A DNA stretch of 64,000 nt from Entophlyctis helioformis (taxonomy: Eukaryota > Chytridiomycota > Chytridiomycetes > Chytridiales > Chytriomycetaceae): NCBI GenBank assembly GCA_025526915.1, contig JAHLKH010000009.1, forward strand, positions 1 to 64,000, read 5' to 3'. The translations under genes were made by a program, and so were the position numbers. Positions 45,988 to 57,800 of this stretch are shown piece after piece (the stretch's first letter is position 1; every line of letters starts with the position of its first letter). A model generated the notes under the pieces. The model searched no databases. It had not been told where the DNA came from and worked only from the letters and a program-made list of their open reading frames with translations.

Positions 45988-48734
45988 ATGGTGAACCCGC
46001 ATCCAACACAATCCAAGCGACTGACGCTCCTTGCGGCCAGGTCAACGGTCCGTGCATGGTCTGCCAGACAGTGCTGGCGTTTCCAGAGACTGTGCAGTGC
46101 TTCCAGTGCGCCGTGTGCCAAACAGGTTCGTTGCTTATGCCCCCTCGACAGCCCCCTCGACACCACAGACTCTGGGCCGCTCGACATCGGATTGACGACA
46201 GCACAAGTCAACGACCTGATCGTTGTGCAGGACGCCAGCGCAACGACGGCTGTAACGGCGGGCATTGCACGCCTCTCCCCAGAATGGGTGCAGCAGCGAC
46301 TCAGTGCCGGCGACATGGCCACTGTGTCTTTGTTTGTGAGCCGATCGTTTGCCAACCCAGACGCTGTCTGCGCTAGCTACCGAAATGTAAGCTGCGGCGG
46401 ACGGGAATCTGCCTTGAGATCTGCCTGGATTGACGGTTGGCGCACTTGAACGTTCAGGACAACCTCCCATTGACGCCTTACCATTCTGGCGTCTCCATCA
46501 ACGACATTCGCCAAATATTCGTGCTGCTCTTCAAGGTACGACGCTCGCCTTGCCAGAGGTCACGTACTCCCATGTTCACTTGACGTGGCTGCACTGCCAG
46601 GCTCGCTAACGGGCAGCATCTGCCTGCATGCCTGCCTCCTTTGACTTACCAATGACAGGTTCCTGCAATGGAAAAAGTCGTGCTGGACAGCCTTGAAGCC
46701 TTGCTCAAAAGACCCGGCAGACCAATCCGATCGCTGCACGACGCCTTGTTTCTTCACGTTGCACTGGAGGCAAGCTGTGTCCGCTTTGGCCACACACGTG
46801 CTGGACGCGCATGTGCGGTTAACACTGCTATGCAACTTCATCTGTAGATCCCTGATCTCATCTCGACAGCAAACTCAAGCACTGGCCAATCACAGCGGAA
46901 CATGCTGCTGGCTCGCCTGTTTGGCCTCGTTTCGTCATTGGAAGTCTCCATATACAATTCAATGATGGAATGGTTTGGAAGGTGGGCAATGCGCTCGCCA
47001 TTGGTTGCACATTGGTCTCTGGCTGTGCCAAGCACGATCTAGACGGCTGCTGATGTCTACGCAAACGCATTCTACCGCTGTCTGTGCTGCTGTTTTTGCT
47101 GCTTTGACGGTCACAGACTACCCCTCCCCATTTTCAAGCGACGCATCGAGGTTGCCAACATGTTCATCACATTCCAACTCTCGAGGAGTGAGCAGGCGCG
47201 TGAAAACTACCCGAGAGACTGGGGCATCCGATCAGCCGCTCGCTTCCTGTCCATGTTCTTTTTGAAGAATGCACAGCGAACAGACAGGTTGAGCCTGTCG
47301 TTGTTTTACAACACCGTTGTCGACTATATCGACTTGATTGCCGATTTCCACCGGTGGCAGCAGTCGGCCAGGTACGCCAAATGGTCCCCTTGACCGTCAC
47401 GCCCGTGCATATTAGATGCTAGACTTACTCATTGGATCCGTGCAGTGCAAGCCCACGGCCATTTTCCATCTGCGAGTACCCGTTTCTCATCTCCCTCGGC
47501 AGCAAGATGCTTATCCTCGACCTTGACGCGCGCGAGCAGATGTTTTCGCGCTTCAGGGATGCTGTCCATCGCATGGTTACCAGCGGCATCGCTACCGACC
47601 CGTTCCTGTCCATCACCGTGCGACGGACGCACTTGATCGAAGACTCTCTAGACCAGCTCCAGTCCAAGTTTGGCGATCTGAAGAAGAAGCTGCGCATATC
47701 CTTTTCAAACGAGGAAGGCGTCGACGCGGGCGGTCTCACAAAGGAGTGGTTCCTGCTGCTTGTCCGCCAGCTGTTTGATCCGCAGTACGGCATGTTTGTT
47801 TTTGACGAGGACTCGCGCCTGTGCTGGTTCAACGTGTCGAGCTTTGAAAATGTTGCCCAGTTCCAGTTGGTTGGCATCATCGTAGGCTTGTCTCTCTACA
47901 ACACCACCATTCTGGACGTCCAGCTTCCTCTCGCGTGCTTCAAGAAGCTGCTGAATGTCCCCGTGGGCCTCGAGGATCTCAAGGTCCTGCAGCCGAGCCT
48001 CGGCCGCGGTCTCCAGCAGCTGCTTGACTATGAGGCTGACGACGTCGAGGAGGTGTTCTGCAGAACATTTGTGGCCGAATACGAGTCGTTTGGGTCTCGC
48101 ACTGTTGTCCCATTGATTCCAAATGGCGACACAGTGGCCGTGACCAGTCTGAACAAGCACGACTACGTGGCGCGGTACACGGACTGGATCCTCAACACGT
48201 CGATCAGCACGCTCTTTGAGGCATTCAAGCAGGGATTCAACCAGGTCTGCGGCGGGAATGCGTTGTTGCTCTTCCAACCAGAGGAGATCGAGTTGATGGT
48301 TCGCGGCAGTACTCTGCTGGATCTGGAAGGCCTGCGGCTGACCTCTGAGCTGGATGGGTAAGAGCCATGCTTGTGCAATACGCAATGATTGCAGTGCTCC
48401 AGAGGCTCACTCTCTTGCACCGCCATGGCAATACATGAACAGGTTCCGTCAAGGCGAGCCTGTCATTGAATGGTTTTGGCAGATCGTCAATGGGTACTCG
48501 GACGACATGAAGCGCCAGTTTCTGCTCTTTGCGACTGGATCGGATCGCATCCCTGCCACGGGCACAGAGTCTCTGACGCTGAAGATCTCGTGTCTCGGCC
48601 AAGACTGCGATCGCCTCCCTGTCGCACACACATGCTTCAATCAAGTCTGCATCTATAGGTATGCGTCCAAGGACAAGCTCAAGACCAAGCTCTCGCAGGC
48701 AGTCCAGTGGAGCTCAGGCTTTCTTGTGAAATAG
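45988..48734 (+). CDS. HECT-type E3 ubiquitin ligase (Hul4/HECTD2-like)
   Basis: HECT ligase that takes ubiquitin from an E2 onto its own Cys and then onto substrates. The N-terminal half is poorly conserved (MVNPHPTQSKRLTLLAARST; LPLTPYHSGVSINDIRQIFV at about 46465-46535). Recognisable helical parts are VPAMEKVVLDSLEALLKRPG, RPIRSLHDALFLHVAL and NYPRDWGIRSAARFLSMFFL. The HECT domain begins near 47640 (RRTHLIEDSLDQLQSKFGDL, FSNEEGVDAGGLTKEWFLLL). It continues with FQLVGIIVGLSLYNTTILDV, LLDYEADDVEEVF, CGGNALLLFQPEEIELMVRG and RQFLLFATGSDRIPATG. The catalytic Cys is in LPVAHTCFN (codon 48633-48635). No WW, C2 or ankyrin motif was seen, which excludes Rsp5/NEDD4. Start 45988 is chosen because an earlier in-frame ATG (45916) would overlap the VPS13 start. 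Early exon borders are approximate. Confidence 0.86.
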
Positions 48735-48745
48735 ACCGTTTCTTT

Positions 48746-48865
48746 GGCCCGATATTCATGCTGCATGGACGGCCAGTGGGAGATGCACCAGCAGGTCCGC
48801 AATGGCGGGCCAATCAGCAGCGATTCCGCCAGTAGTTGACCAATCAGAAATATTCCGCCCAGCCT
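48746..48865. repeat. Short dispersed repeat sharing both edges with the Fanzor insert
   Basis: Begins ggcccgatattcat (also at 30577-30590) 11 bp after the HECT stop, and ends with two CCAAT units (CCAAT at 48810 and 48840) reading CAGCGATTCCGCCAGTAGTT then ACCAATCAGAAATATTCCGC, homologous to the array at 31610-31726. About 120 bp in all. It could be a non-autonomous (MITE-like) relative of the insert, or a promoter module for the Nudix gene that starts at 48883. Confidence 0.6.
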
Positions 48866-48882
48866 GTTGTCCGTGCCGATCG

Positions 48883-50147
48883 ATGCAACTTCGCAATCTC
48901 GCACGAATCGCCAAACTCGGGCCGTTCAAGCCACCGATGCAGGTCAATCACTACTCGGGCAACACCCTCAACAGGCAGTCTGCACGGCGGTCGGACACCG
49001 ACGACCTGCGCAAGGAACGCAAGCAGTCTGGCCGCTTCGTCGCCTTTGACGAGCTCAAGTTCCTTGCCAAGCCTGACGGGCGAGTCGCTTGGCTGTCGCA
49101 CGCCGATTTGCTGCCAGAGCTGAGCGACGACGCAGACCTCGATGGGCGAGCGGCGTATCTGGGTTTGGACGAGGACGTGGAGCGGCCGTACTGGGCCGTC
49201 GATGTCACCGGCATGAGCGCACTGTCCAAACGTATGTGCATGCAGGCGTCTTCTGCATGTGCGAGACGCCCTCTTTCTGCCAACCTGGACTGGGCATATG
49301 CATCTCTCTGGTACCGACAGTCGTCTGACCGGCTGTCCCTCGATCAGGTCTCGCTGAACGCGGGTCGTTTCTCGAGGCACGGCCTGCCTCTCTTCTTCTC
49401 CCGCGCTTCGAGTCGTCGCTTGTTGCCCTCGGCCGCTCCATCACCGACTGGCACACCCGATACAAGTTCTGTCCGTCGTGTGCTTCGCCAACCAAGCTCG
49501 CCGAGGCCGGCTATAAGCGCGTTTGCTCCAACACGTCGTGCACGTCTCATTCGTCGGTGCAGAACTACTCTTACCCACGCACCGACCCTGTTGTGATCAT
49601 TGCCGTTTCTTCGGCCGATGGACAGCGTCTGCTTCTTGGCCGCCAGAAACGCTGGCCGCCAGGCCTCTTCTCATGCATCGCCGGCTTTGTTGAGTGCGCA
49701 GAGTCGCTCGAAGAGGCATGCATGCGCGAGGTGTACGAAGAGAGCGGCGTGCGGCTCGGCAACGTGCGGTACCACTCCTCTCAGCCGTGGCCGTTTCCGT
49801 CGCAGCTCATGCTTGGCTGCCTTGGCGAAGCGTCCAACGAGCAAGTCACTCTCCACGACAAGGAGCTTGAAGGTATGTATATCCAGTGCCTCGCCATTCA
49901 GTGTACTGCCGATTGCATACTTTCGCGCTGGCTGGACTTGGCATCCTGTCTGCGAACGATGCTGCTGACACACGGGCCATTGTCTGTTGATATAGACGCT
50001 CAGTGGTTCTCCCGTGAAGAAGTGAAGCTGGCTCTGGCTGGCACTTCTACAAAGCTCAAGATTCCGCCGTCCACTGCAATCGCACACACGCTCATCAGAG
50101 CATGGGCGGACGGCACGCCAAAGTCTTCACTCCAGAACAAGATGTAG
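48883..50147 (+). CDS. NPY1: NADH pyrophosphatase, Nudix family (Npy1/NUDT12 type)
   Basis: Hydrolyses NAD(P)H to NMNH and AMP; may also decap NAD-RNA; peroxisomal in yeast. Exons: 48883-49231, 49348-49872, 49996-50147. N-terminal domain: NHYSGNTLNRQSARR. A zinc ribbon with CPSC and CSNTSC follows YKFCPSC. The FPRTDP-type motif is YPRTDPVVIIAVS. The Nudix box is complete: GFVECAESLEEACMREVYEE then SGV. The NADH-specific SQPWPFPSQLMLGCLGEA follows (family SQPWPFP-S-LM). The C-terminus ends SLQNKM; N-K-M is at best a weak PTS1. An in-frame ATG at 48802 lies inside the upstream CCAAT repeat and would add residues not found in the family; 48883 or 48937 (MQVNHYSG) are better starts. Confidence 0.93.
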
Positions 50148-50348
50148 TCAATCGTGACCATCTCTGAGATACGGCTGCTCGTGGCGATCGATGCGCGTCA
50201 ATCAGTCCAAGCAATATATTGGAGATCTTGTCATTTCGCTAAAGATGGCACCGTGCCGCAGATCCCCTGTGTCTGCCACCTTCCCTGCCATCCTCATGCA
50301 GCCTCCATTTCGCCCACTCCACGAGACATCTGGCCCAAACCTGCCCAT

Positions 50349-53300
50349 TCAATCATTGCAACGTCTCTCTTCTTTTTCAAAAGCATACCCTTGAGTGCGG
50401 CCACTGCCTCTGCCACTGCTTCTGCCTCTGCCTCTGCCTCTGCTTCTTCCTCTACCCCCTCTGGTTCGACCCTTGCCTCGCACGGCGTGCACGGTCGAGT
50501 CCTTTCCATCAACATCTCCAACCGCGTGCACATCTTGCGATCCAATGGGCAAAGCGGCAGGCTTAGCCACATGGCTGTTAGTTGTGGCAACGGCGGCAAT
50601 GGGTGCTGGACCAGCGGAGCAGGCTGGTGAGATCGGCACTGCATCTTCGTGGCTCGGCAGAAAACACGCGTCTGTGCTGGCTGACTGCTTGGGAACTTGG
50701 GCGTCGAGCAAACCAGGTGGCCTCCTTGTCAGCTGGACGCGTATCTTGTTTGGACCAACGATACGGATCTGCGTTGCTCCAGCGCATATTGTGGCGTCCC
50801 GCGCACTGCAGGGGTCGGCTTGGGGATCAACTTTGGCGACATCAGACGTTGCGCTTGGTTTGCATGGAGGAGGGGCTTCTGCCGTGTTTCCGCCAGCTGC
50901 AATTAACCCCGGTGCGTGTGACCCTTTGCTGGGCATTCCCAAGCCAGTTTTGTGCCAAGTCGGGTTGTGTCTGTTCATAAATGCATTAGTTTCACAGCAT
51001 CCCCATCATGCTTGGCACGAATGTTTAGCACGACAAGACAAAAAACATGAACGGCGGACATACCAGAGCTGCCGCTGGCCTTTCTTGGCTGCATTCGCTT
51101 ACCACCACCAACTGAACCCTGCGCCAAGTGCTCACTGGACGAGCTCAGAGACAATGGTTGTCTGTCTCGACTTGCAGGCGTACATACTTTAGCCGCCATT
51201 CCGACCGAGCCGGCTTGGAGTGCTGGGCGAGTAAGAGACGCAGATTGCGGCAACGAGCTAGCACGTCCTTGTAGCTGAGATCCTGATGCTTCTTGAGCCA
51301 ACGGCGACCGATGACGCAACGACAAGGGCTGCTGTTGCCGCCCATCCACTTTTGGACCGGCAGAAACAGCAGTCGAGACAGCACGTCTGGTATCATCCAC
51401 AAGGACGACTTGTCTGTTGGACAGCGGTTGACCAGCAGCCATTTCGCAGTCTGCATCGTACTTTTGGCCGACAGGATAGCCACGTGCGTGTTGATGGTTA
51501 CGACGCACTCCTTGCTGAACGATGTAGGAAGACACGTCGCGTTGCTGCTGCTGCTGCTGCTGCTTTGATTGACGCACAGCTGCGCCTTCTTGCACAGCAT
51601 CACTGCCTTGAGCCATGTAGTCGGCCGCCAATGCGTCGCGCCAGCTGCCATTGCCGGCCACATCCGGCCTCGAAGGAGAAGCTGAGCATGAGATAGCCAA
51701 CGCGGACGTACACGGCCCGTGCGATCTTGGAGACGATGGTGCAGACGGAGGATCCATGGCAAAAAAGTTGGGCTTCTTTGACGCGTCGATAGACGACGGA
51801 ATGCTGATGCTGTAGCGGCTATCTACCGGACTCGGACGCGCATTTGGCAGAGGCTGCAATGGCGATGCTTTTGAAACCATAATGCCTTGGGCGGACAGCT
51901 CGTCTGGTGATTGTACAGCCGATGATGCATGACTTACAGCCAGCAGTGTCGGCGAGCCCAATCGAGCACGATAAGCAGCAGCAGCAGCAGCAGCAGCAGC
52001 AGTCTCTGCTGAATCGCAATCAATGGCCGGCGCCGAGACGTGCATTTCGGCAGAAGAACGCTGGCGCCAGCTTCCATCCAAGAGGCTTGCCGTCAACCTC
52101 GACGGTGACTGGAGTCCTGTGCTCGCCTGCTGAGACGCACGCGCGTTGCTGCGGACTGGTGGCGGATGTGCTGGCAAACACGATGCGTCGGCGTTCTGCA
52201 CTAGAGTCTGCCCGGCGGCTGATCTGAAATCATCAGTTGATGTCGGACATGACCTTGTCAAAGTCGTAGACCGACAGACGTTCCTGCTTCTCGGCTGCTG
52301 GTTGACTGCATTTCGCTGCTGGTTCGGCTGGCAGACCTGCAGACCCTGAATTGTGTCCACTAATGCCGCTGCATTGCGAGGAAACGGCAGTCTTTGCCAC
52401 GGCGGATTGATGGTCTTGGGTCGCCAAGGGCACAAAGGGTGCATTCGGAGCCGAGTCGGATGCACTGTCCAAAGCCAACGGTGCGTGACCTCCATTGGCT
52501 GGCAGTGAGGAATTGATCTCCTTTGCTGTCAACGTCTCCGCTTGTTGTTTCGGCACACTTGCCAAAGGGGCAGTGTTGCATTCGGAGGGTGTTGCGTCGC
52601 CTGGCTGCGCAAAGGATATGCAGGCCTCTGCGACATCGCTCTTCACCGAGTGCACATCAGTGCTTTGTGACGGTTGTGGCTGTGTCGCGGAATTAGCCTC
52701 TGAGGGGATTGGCGGCATGCTGCTGCGTGGTGTGTATCGCACCGTGCGGATATTGGATGCCGCGGAGCCATCGCCAGTCTGGCGTATATCTTGCGATGGG
52801 GCCGACCGATTTGGCTGAGAGCTGGAGCCCATGTATGACACAGCCTGGCCGCGTTGGCGCCATCCTTGCCGCTCTGATGCATCCAAAGAATTTCCAGGGT
52901 GTGTTGTGCGAATCGTTTGGTGGGGACTTTTGTCTCGTGATGGCATCGAGCAGCGCTGTACGCGAGGTTGCGGATCAGAATGAGCCGTATGGTGATTGAC
53001 GCGATCTCGCGTAACAGCGCATTGTTGATGGCTTGGGATTCCATGCCCAGTCCAGGGCCTGAATGCATCGCAAGACGTAGAAGCGAGCGAGCGAGTTGCA
53101 AGTCTGCCGTCGACTGGCCCACGATCATCATCGTCATCATCCGCCCAGCTTGAATGAATCTCTGTTGACGACGCCTTGTAGCTGGAACCGTTGGGCTGCA
53201 GTCTGTCGTCCGTCGGGGATGCAAAAGAAGTCTGAGGCGCGCTAGAAACGTGGGGTGTAGCAGCAGAAGAGACTGATTGTTGAGGCTCGGTTGCGACCCA

Positions 53301-54237
53301 AGCCTGCGTTATGGACGGATTTGAGGCAGCTGCGGTGTTGCTGATCTGCTCATTGGCTGCTACAGTAGCTGAATGGGCATTGGTCGCGATGGAGCTGGCG
53401 GAATTGCGAGGTGGGGTTGGTGTCGAGACTAGGTACGATGAACGTGCAGTCAGATGAGGTGACAAGCCATGCGATGGCTCTGCACTGGCAGCTGCTGTTG
53501 CGCCGATCGCCACTCGAACGTCTGAGAGACCAGTTGGGGAACCGGCTGCTGCGGTTGATCTCAAAGGCAAGTCCTCGGCACTGTTTGCTTCTGCCGATCC
53601 CGTCGAGGCAGGAAGAAAGCCGCGATGCTAGCGACGGCTGGGCGGCGTGATGGCTATTGGAATCAATGCTCTTGCGGGGCGGGGCGTTCAAGCCAGCAGT
53701 TTTCCAAGCATTCGACGCGACTGACGGCTCTGCGTTGGTTCCGTGACGCAGAAGGTGCTGGTGATCGTGCTGGTGCGACTGGGGCGGATCATGTGTCTGC
53801 TTTCGCCTTGAACTGCCAGCACCTGCCGCGCCAGCTGCTCGTTCCAGACGGGATCCTCTGCTGACCGACGATGTAGCTGGATTGCGAGAAGCGGCTGTGG
53901 AAAGGTTGGGGGCAGCCGTGGCGGCAGCGGCGGCGATGGCAGCGGCAGCGGTTGCGTTCTCCTTTCGGAGACTGGGCAGATTGACGGGCATCGGAGCAAC
54001 GACGCGAGACGCCTGCAGCCTGGGCCGCGACTGAGAGGAGAAGGCGCTCCGACCTTGGAGACCTTGGACAGCAACAGCAGGCCAGGCAGGCGTCAGTTGC
54101 TTGGCCGGACAGGGCGGCGCAGGGCGTGTCGTTGGCAACCAGCCTGCTTGGCACGCAGAGGCTGCAGCATCGTCCAGACGGCGAATGCATGCGTCCATCT
54201 GGCGAGCAAGGGTATACAAGCTTTGTTGTATGCACAT
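50349..54237 (-). CDS. Large low-complexity protein of unknown function
   Basis: I do not recognise this gene. Long open stretches on the minus strand (54237-53350, 53570-52233, 52495-50975, 50978-50349) with shared composition make a multi-exon gene likely; exact junctions are not fixed. A short helical start (MCIQQSLYTLARQMDACIRR, then LDDAAASACQ) is followed by a Ser/Pro/Ala/Gln-rich, probably disordered body. The body holds Ala runs, a Gln run (about 51545-51565, where CAG repeats sit), a DDDDDD patch near 53125, and short motifs such as RLSVYDFDKVMSDIN at 52233-52280. Near the 3' end TQIRIVGPNKIRVQLTRRPP is the most conserved-looking piece. The last exon is read either as an Arg-Gly repeat (GRGRGRSSGRGSGR) or, in another frame, as Glu-Ala repeats ending in a helix (AALKGMLLKKKRDVAMIEWA). 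It converges on NPY1. Confidence 0.5.
51960..52003. repeat. GCA trinucleotide run
   Basis: Run of GCA triplets encoding an Ala tract on the minus strand of the unrecognised gene. A second CTG/CAG run at 51545-51566 encodes its Gln tract. Both are candidates for length polymorphism. Confidence 0.8.
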
Positions 54238-54540
54238 TTGCCGCTTTCTTGGAGCTCTGAGCTCGGGCAGCAGGCAAGCCAGGGCCGGCCAGTCTGCCAG
54301 AGAGAAGCAGGACAAGAGCCTGCTCCTGTGGCGCGGCTGTTGGGCTGTTGGGCTGGTTTGTAGCGGCAGCGGCCACAGACTCAACCGACAGATGCAAGCA
54401 ACCTACTCTGCTGGCTCATGGATGGCTGACGCGGATGACGGTGCGATTGCAGCCGTGTCGGTCGGTCGGTCAGTCGATCGATTGATCGGGAAGGAACAAG
54501 AGATGTTGGAAAACAACTGGACGCAAGGCGGCTCTTCAAG

Positions 54541-54618
54541 AGCAGATGCCCCGTGCAAGCATTCCGATGCTGGCGGTCCCAAGCACGTCTCGGTGGCATA
54601 CTGTGCCGCAGTCTGTGC
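54541..54618 (-). pseudogene. Fanzor zinc-ribbon relic
   Basis: Aligns over about 78 bp with 31112-31190 (the second half of the zinc ribbon of the Fanzor fragment), most bases identical and no gap needed beyond one or two. The minus-strand translation reads CTDCGTVCHRDVLGTASIGM against CTDCKTVYHRDVLGATNIGM. Tyr-to-Cys, and Asn replaced in the RuvC-III motif, plus loss of everything else, mark it as dead. It lies in the 590-bp gap between the unrecognised gene and UTP12. Confidence 0.72.
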
Positions 54619-54762
54619 CTGATGAGCCCCTCGTGATCTAGGAGGGCTGGGCATCAAAGAATTTTCTTTTTTGCCTTCAAACAGCGACCGCAACGACGAC
54701 TGCGACTTGCATCTGACCGCCTGCAGGACGCTTGCGAGACGCTTCTTACAAGCCAAGACCAA

Positions 54763-54819
54763 CCAACAGACCAGTAGACCGGCAGACCAACCAGCAGACC
54801 AACCAGCAGACCAACCAGG
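54763..54819. repeat. AGACCAACC tandem repeat in UTP12 leader
   Basis: Six or so imperfect copies of a 9-12-bp unit (cagaccaacc) end 9 bp before the UTP12 ATG. It is probably in the 5' untranslated region and has no stem-forming potential that I can see. Confidence 0.8.
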
Positions 54820-54827
54820 ATTCCATC

Positions 54828-57800
54828 ATGGTCAAACTCTACCTGCGCTACAAGCAGCAGCCGTCGTTTGGCGTCATCACCTCGGCCGCGACCAACGTCG
54901 TGCTCGACACTGCTGGCACGCTTGTGTATGCCCCACAGCTCGAAGCCATTGGCATCATCCATGCCAAGCAAGGCATCCAGCTTGCAACCCTGCGAGACAA
55001 TGCGCTGCCGGCGTCGGCCCATGTCACCCGCATCGCGCTCTCGCCCAACGCATTGCACCTGGCTGCAGGGTATGTTTTCTCTGGCCCCACATCGTGTTGC
55101 ATTCAGCCGACTGCCTTGATGTGCCTTGGCCTTGATGTGCCTTGATGTGCCGTGCCATGCTGACTGCCATTCAACCTTGGCCGTCGTCGCCTTCTTGCCC
55201 ACGCCCCTTCTGCCAATGCACACCGCTTGCTGCATACCATATGGCGGCCACTTTCCCGCTGGCAGCTACTCTGACGGATCCATCCGTATCTGGAACGTCA
55301 AAACCTACACCATCGTTGCCACCTTCCACGGACACCGCGCTCCCATCTCTGCCCTCACTTACGATCGCATCGGCGCACGTCTGGCTTCCGGCTCAAGCGA
55401 CACAGACATTGTGCTATGGGACATTGTCGCCGAGACCGGCCTCTTCCGCCTGCGTGGCCACAAGGACCAGGTGACATGTCTGCGCTTCCTCTCGCTCAAC
55501 GGCCTCGATCATCTCGTCTCGGGTTCCAAAGACACGCTTGTCAAGTTCTGGGATCTGGCCACAAAGCACTGCGTCGAGACGCTCGTCACGCATCGCGGTG
55601 AAGTGTGGGCTCTGGACATCCACCCGCTGACCGAGACGCTGCTGTTCACCGGTGCTGCAGACGGCCAGATCCGCGTGTGGGCTATTGACCCGTCGGCTCT
55701 CTCTGCCAAGGTTGACGGGCTGTCCGAAAATGCCGCTGTTGCAACGACTGGCCGTGACTCGACTCAGTCGCCCGCGCTCGCTTCTGCCACCACCATGATC
55801 GGCAATCTTGAGCGTCAAAGCAAGGAGCGCATTCTTACTCTCAAGATGGATCCTCGCGGCGCTTTCCTGGCCATCCAAGGCGCCGATCGTCTTGTCGAAG
55901 TCTTCAAAATGCGATCGGACGCAGAGGTGGAGAAAAAACTGGAGCGTCGCCGCCGCCGACTCAGACGTGATGGAAACGATGCTGCTGCAGACCAGGTTTC
56001 GGCATCAGTTGATGACAGGCTGCCCAAGTTCACAACCATTCGCTGCACCGCCAAGGTCTCGTCCTTTTCGTTTGCAGCAAGTGCAGCCACTGCTGGGTCT
56101 GTTGCAGCCGATGCCAGCTCATCTGCCCAGCCGTCAGCCCCTCTGCGCGTCGTGTGCTCACTTGCCAACAACTCGATTGAGGTCTACGAGCTTGTCAACT
56201 CGGCAGAGGCCGCATCGGCTGCAGACGCCAACACTGCACGGCTGCTGACCACTGTGGATATGTCGGGCCATCGCTCGGATATCCGTGCACTTGCTCTCAA
56301 TTCTGGCGACGACCTCCTCGTCACCGGATCGAGCGATCTCATCAAAGTCTGGTCCACCCGTACTCGCCAGTGTCTCAAGACGATGGAGTCGGGATATGTG
56401 CTTTGCTGCGCCTTTATCCCTGGAGACAAGCAGGTGCGCTCATTTGCTTGCCCTGTCTTCTCCCCTTTTCCAACGAGCCATTCATGGATAGGCGTGGAAT
56501 TGGTTCTCCGACATATCTCGAATGATCATCCCAGCCTTGGCTGCAGTCTTTGGCCAGGTTGGACTAACGCACACATGCTTGTTTACCAGGTTGTTGTTGG
56601 AACCAAGGCTGGCGAGTTGCAGCTGTTTGATCTGGCATCGTCGTCGCTCCTAGAGTCGATCCAAGCCCACGAGGGTCCGATCTGGTCCCTTCAGGTCCGC
56701 GCCGACAAGCAGGGCATTATCACGGGATCGCAGGACAAGGAAGTCAGAGTGTGGGATTTGCGTCTTAAGCAAGATGATGCGTTTTCCAAGGTATGTGTTC
56801 GGCCATTGGGCATGTGCAGCTGCTGATCCATGCTGCCATCAGCATGAATCCTCCGTTGCCTTGCTCTAACCACGCTGTATGTGCATCACCAGATTGCAAA
56901 GCGTCCAACTCTTGTGCATGTACGCACACTCAAAATGTCCGACGATGTGCTGTGTGTCAAGCAATCGCCCGATGGCCGTCTGCTGGCAGTTGCTCTTTTG
57001 GATTCTACAGTCAAGGTGTTCTACTACGACACGCTCAAGTTCTTCCTGTCGCTCTACGGCCACAAGCTGCCGGTTATCTCCATGGACATCTCGTCGGACA
57101 GCAGTCTGATTGCAACCGCGTCGTCGGACAAGTCAGTCAAACTATGGGGCCTGGACTTTGGTGACTGCCACAAGAGCCTGCATGCACACGAAGACTCGGT
57201 GATGGCCTGCCAGTTTGTTTGGGGAACACATTTCCTCTTCACTGCCAGTAAGGACAAGACGCTCAAGTACTGGGATGCTGACAAGGTAGGGAGGGACTGT
57301 TTGCTGTTTATCTGCGTTCCACGCAGCCCAGCGAGCCATAACATGCTGAGATGCGCCATTCCAGTTTGAGCAAGTCCAGCGTTTGGAAGGACATCACGGC
57401 GAAGTCTGGTCGCTCGCTGTTGCCAAGTACGGCAGCTTCGTTGTCAGCGGCTCTCATGACCGCTCGCTCCGCCTTTGGGAAAAGACGGATGACCAGGTAA
57501 GACTCTTCATGGCGAGCACGCGCAAGTAATACTGTTCTATTCTTGCTTTCTGTTGCAGATGGCAGACTGACCCGTCGGTTGTGTGCACCACCAGTTTACG
57601 CTCGAGGAAGAGCGTGAGCGCCTTCTTGAAGAGATGCACGAGCGAGAGGCTGCGGCTGCCGATTCCAAGCAGGACATGCCTATTGGATCTGGAGCCCCAG
57701 ACGCTGGTGAAAACATTGGCAACGGTTTGCATGAAGTTGGTGCTGCTGGAACCAAAACAGCAGATACGCTCAAGGCAGGCGAGAAGATTATGGAGGCGCT

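Noticed and set aside
46880..46905. CCAATCACAGCG match to the CCAAT array inside the HECT gene
   Set aside because: Only about 12 bp match, inside conserved coding sequence; treated as chance.
48802..48882. Longer N-terminus for the Nudix protein starting at ATG 48802
   Set aside because: The extra residues are encoded by the CCAAT repeat and match nothing in the family.
54455..54492. GGTC/GATC-rich stretch near the second Fanzor relic as a terminal repeat
   Set aside because: Simple-sequence character and no convincing partner at the first copy.
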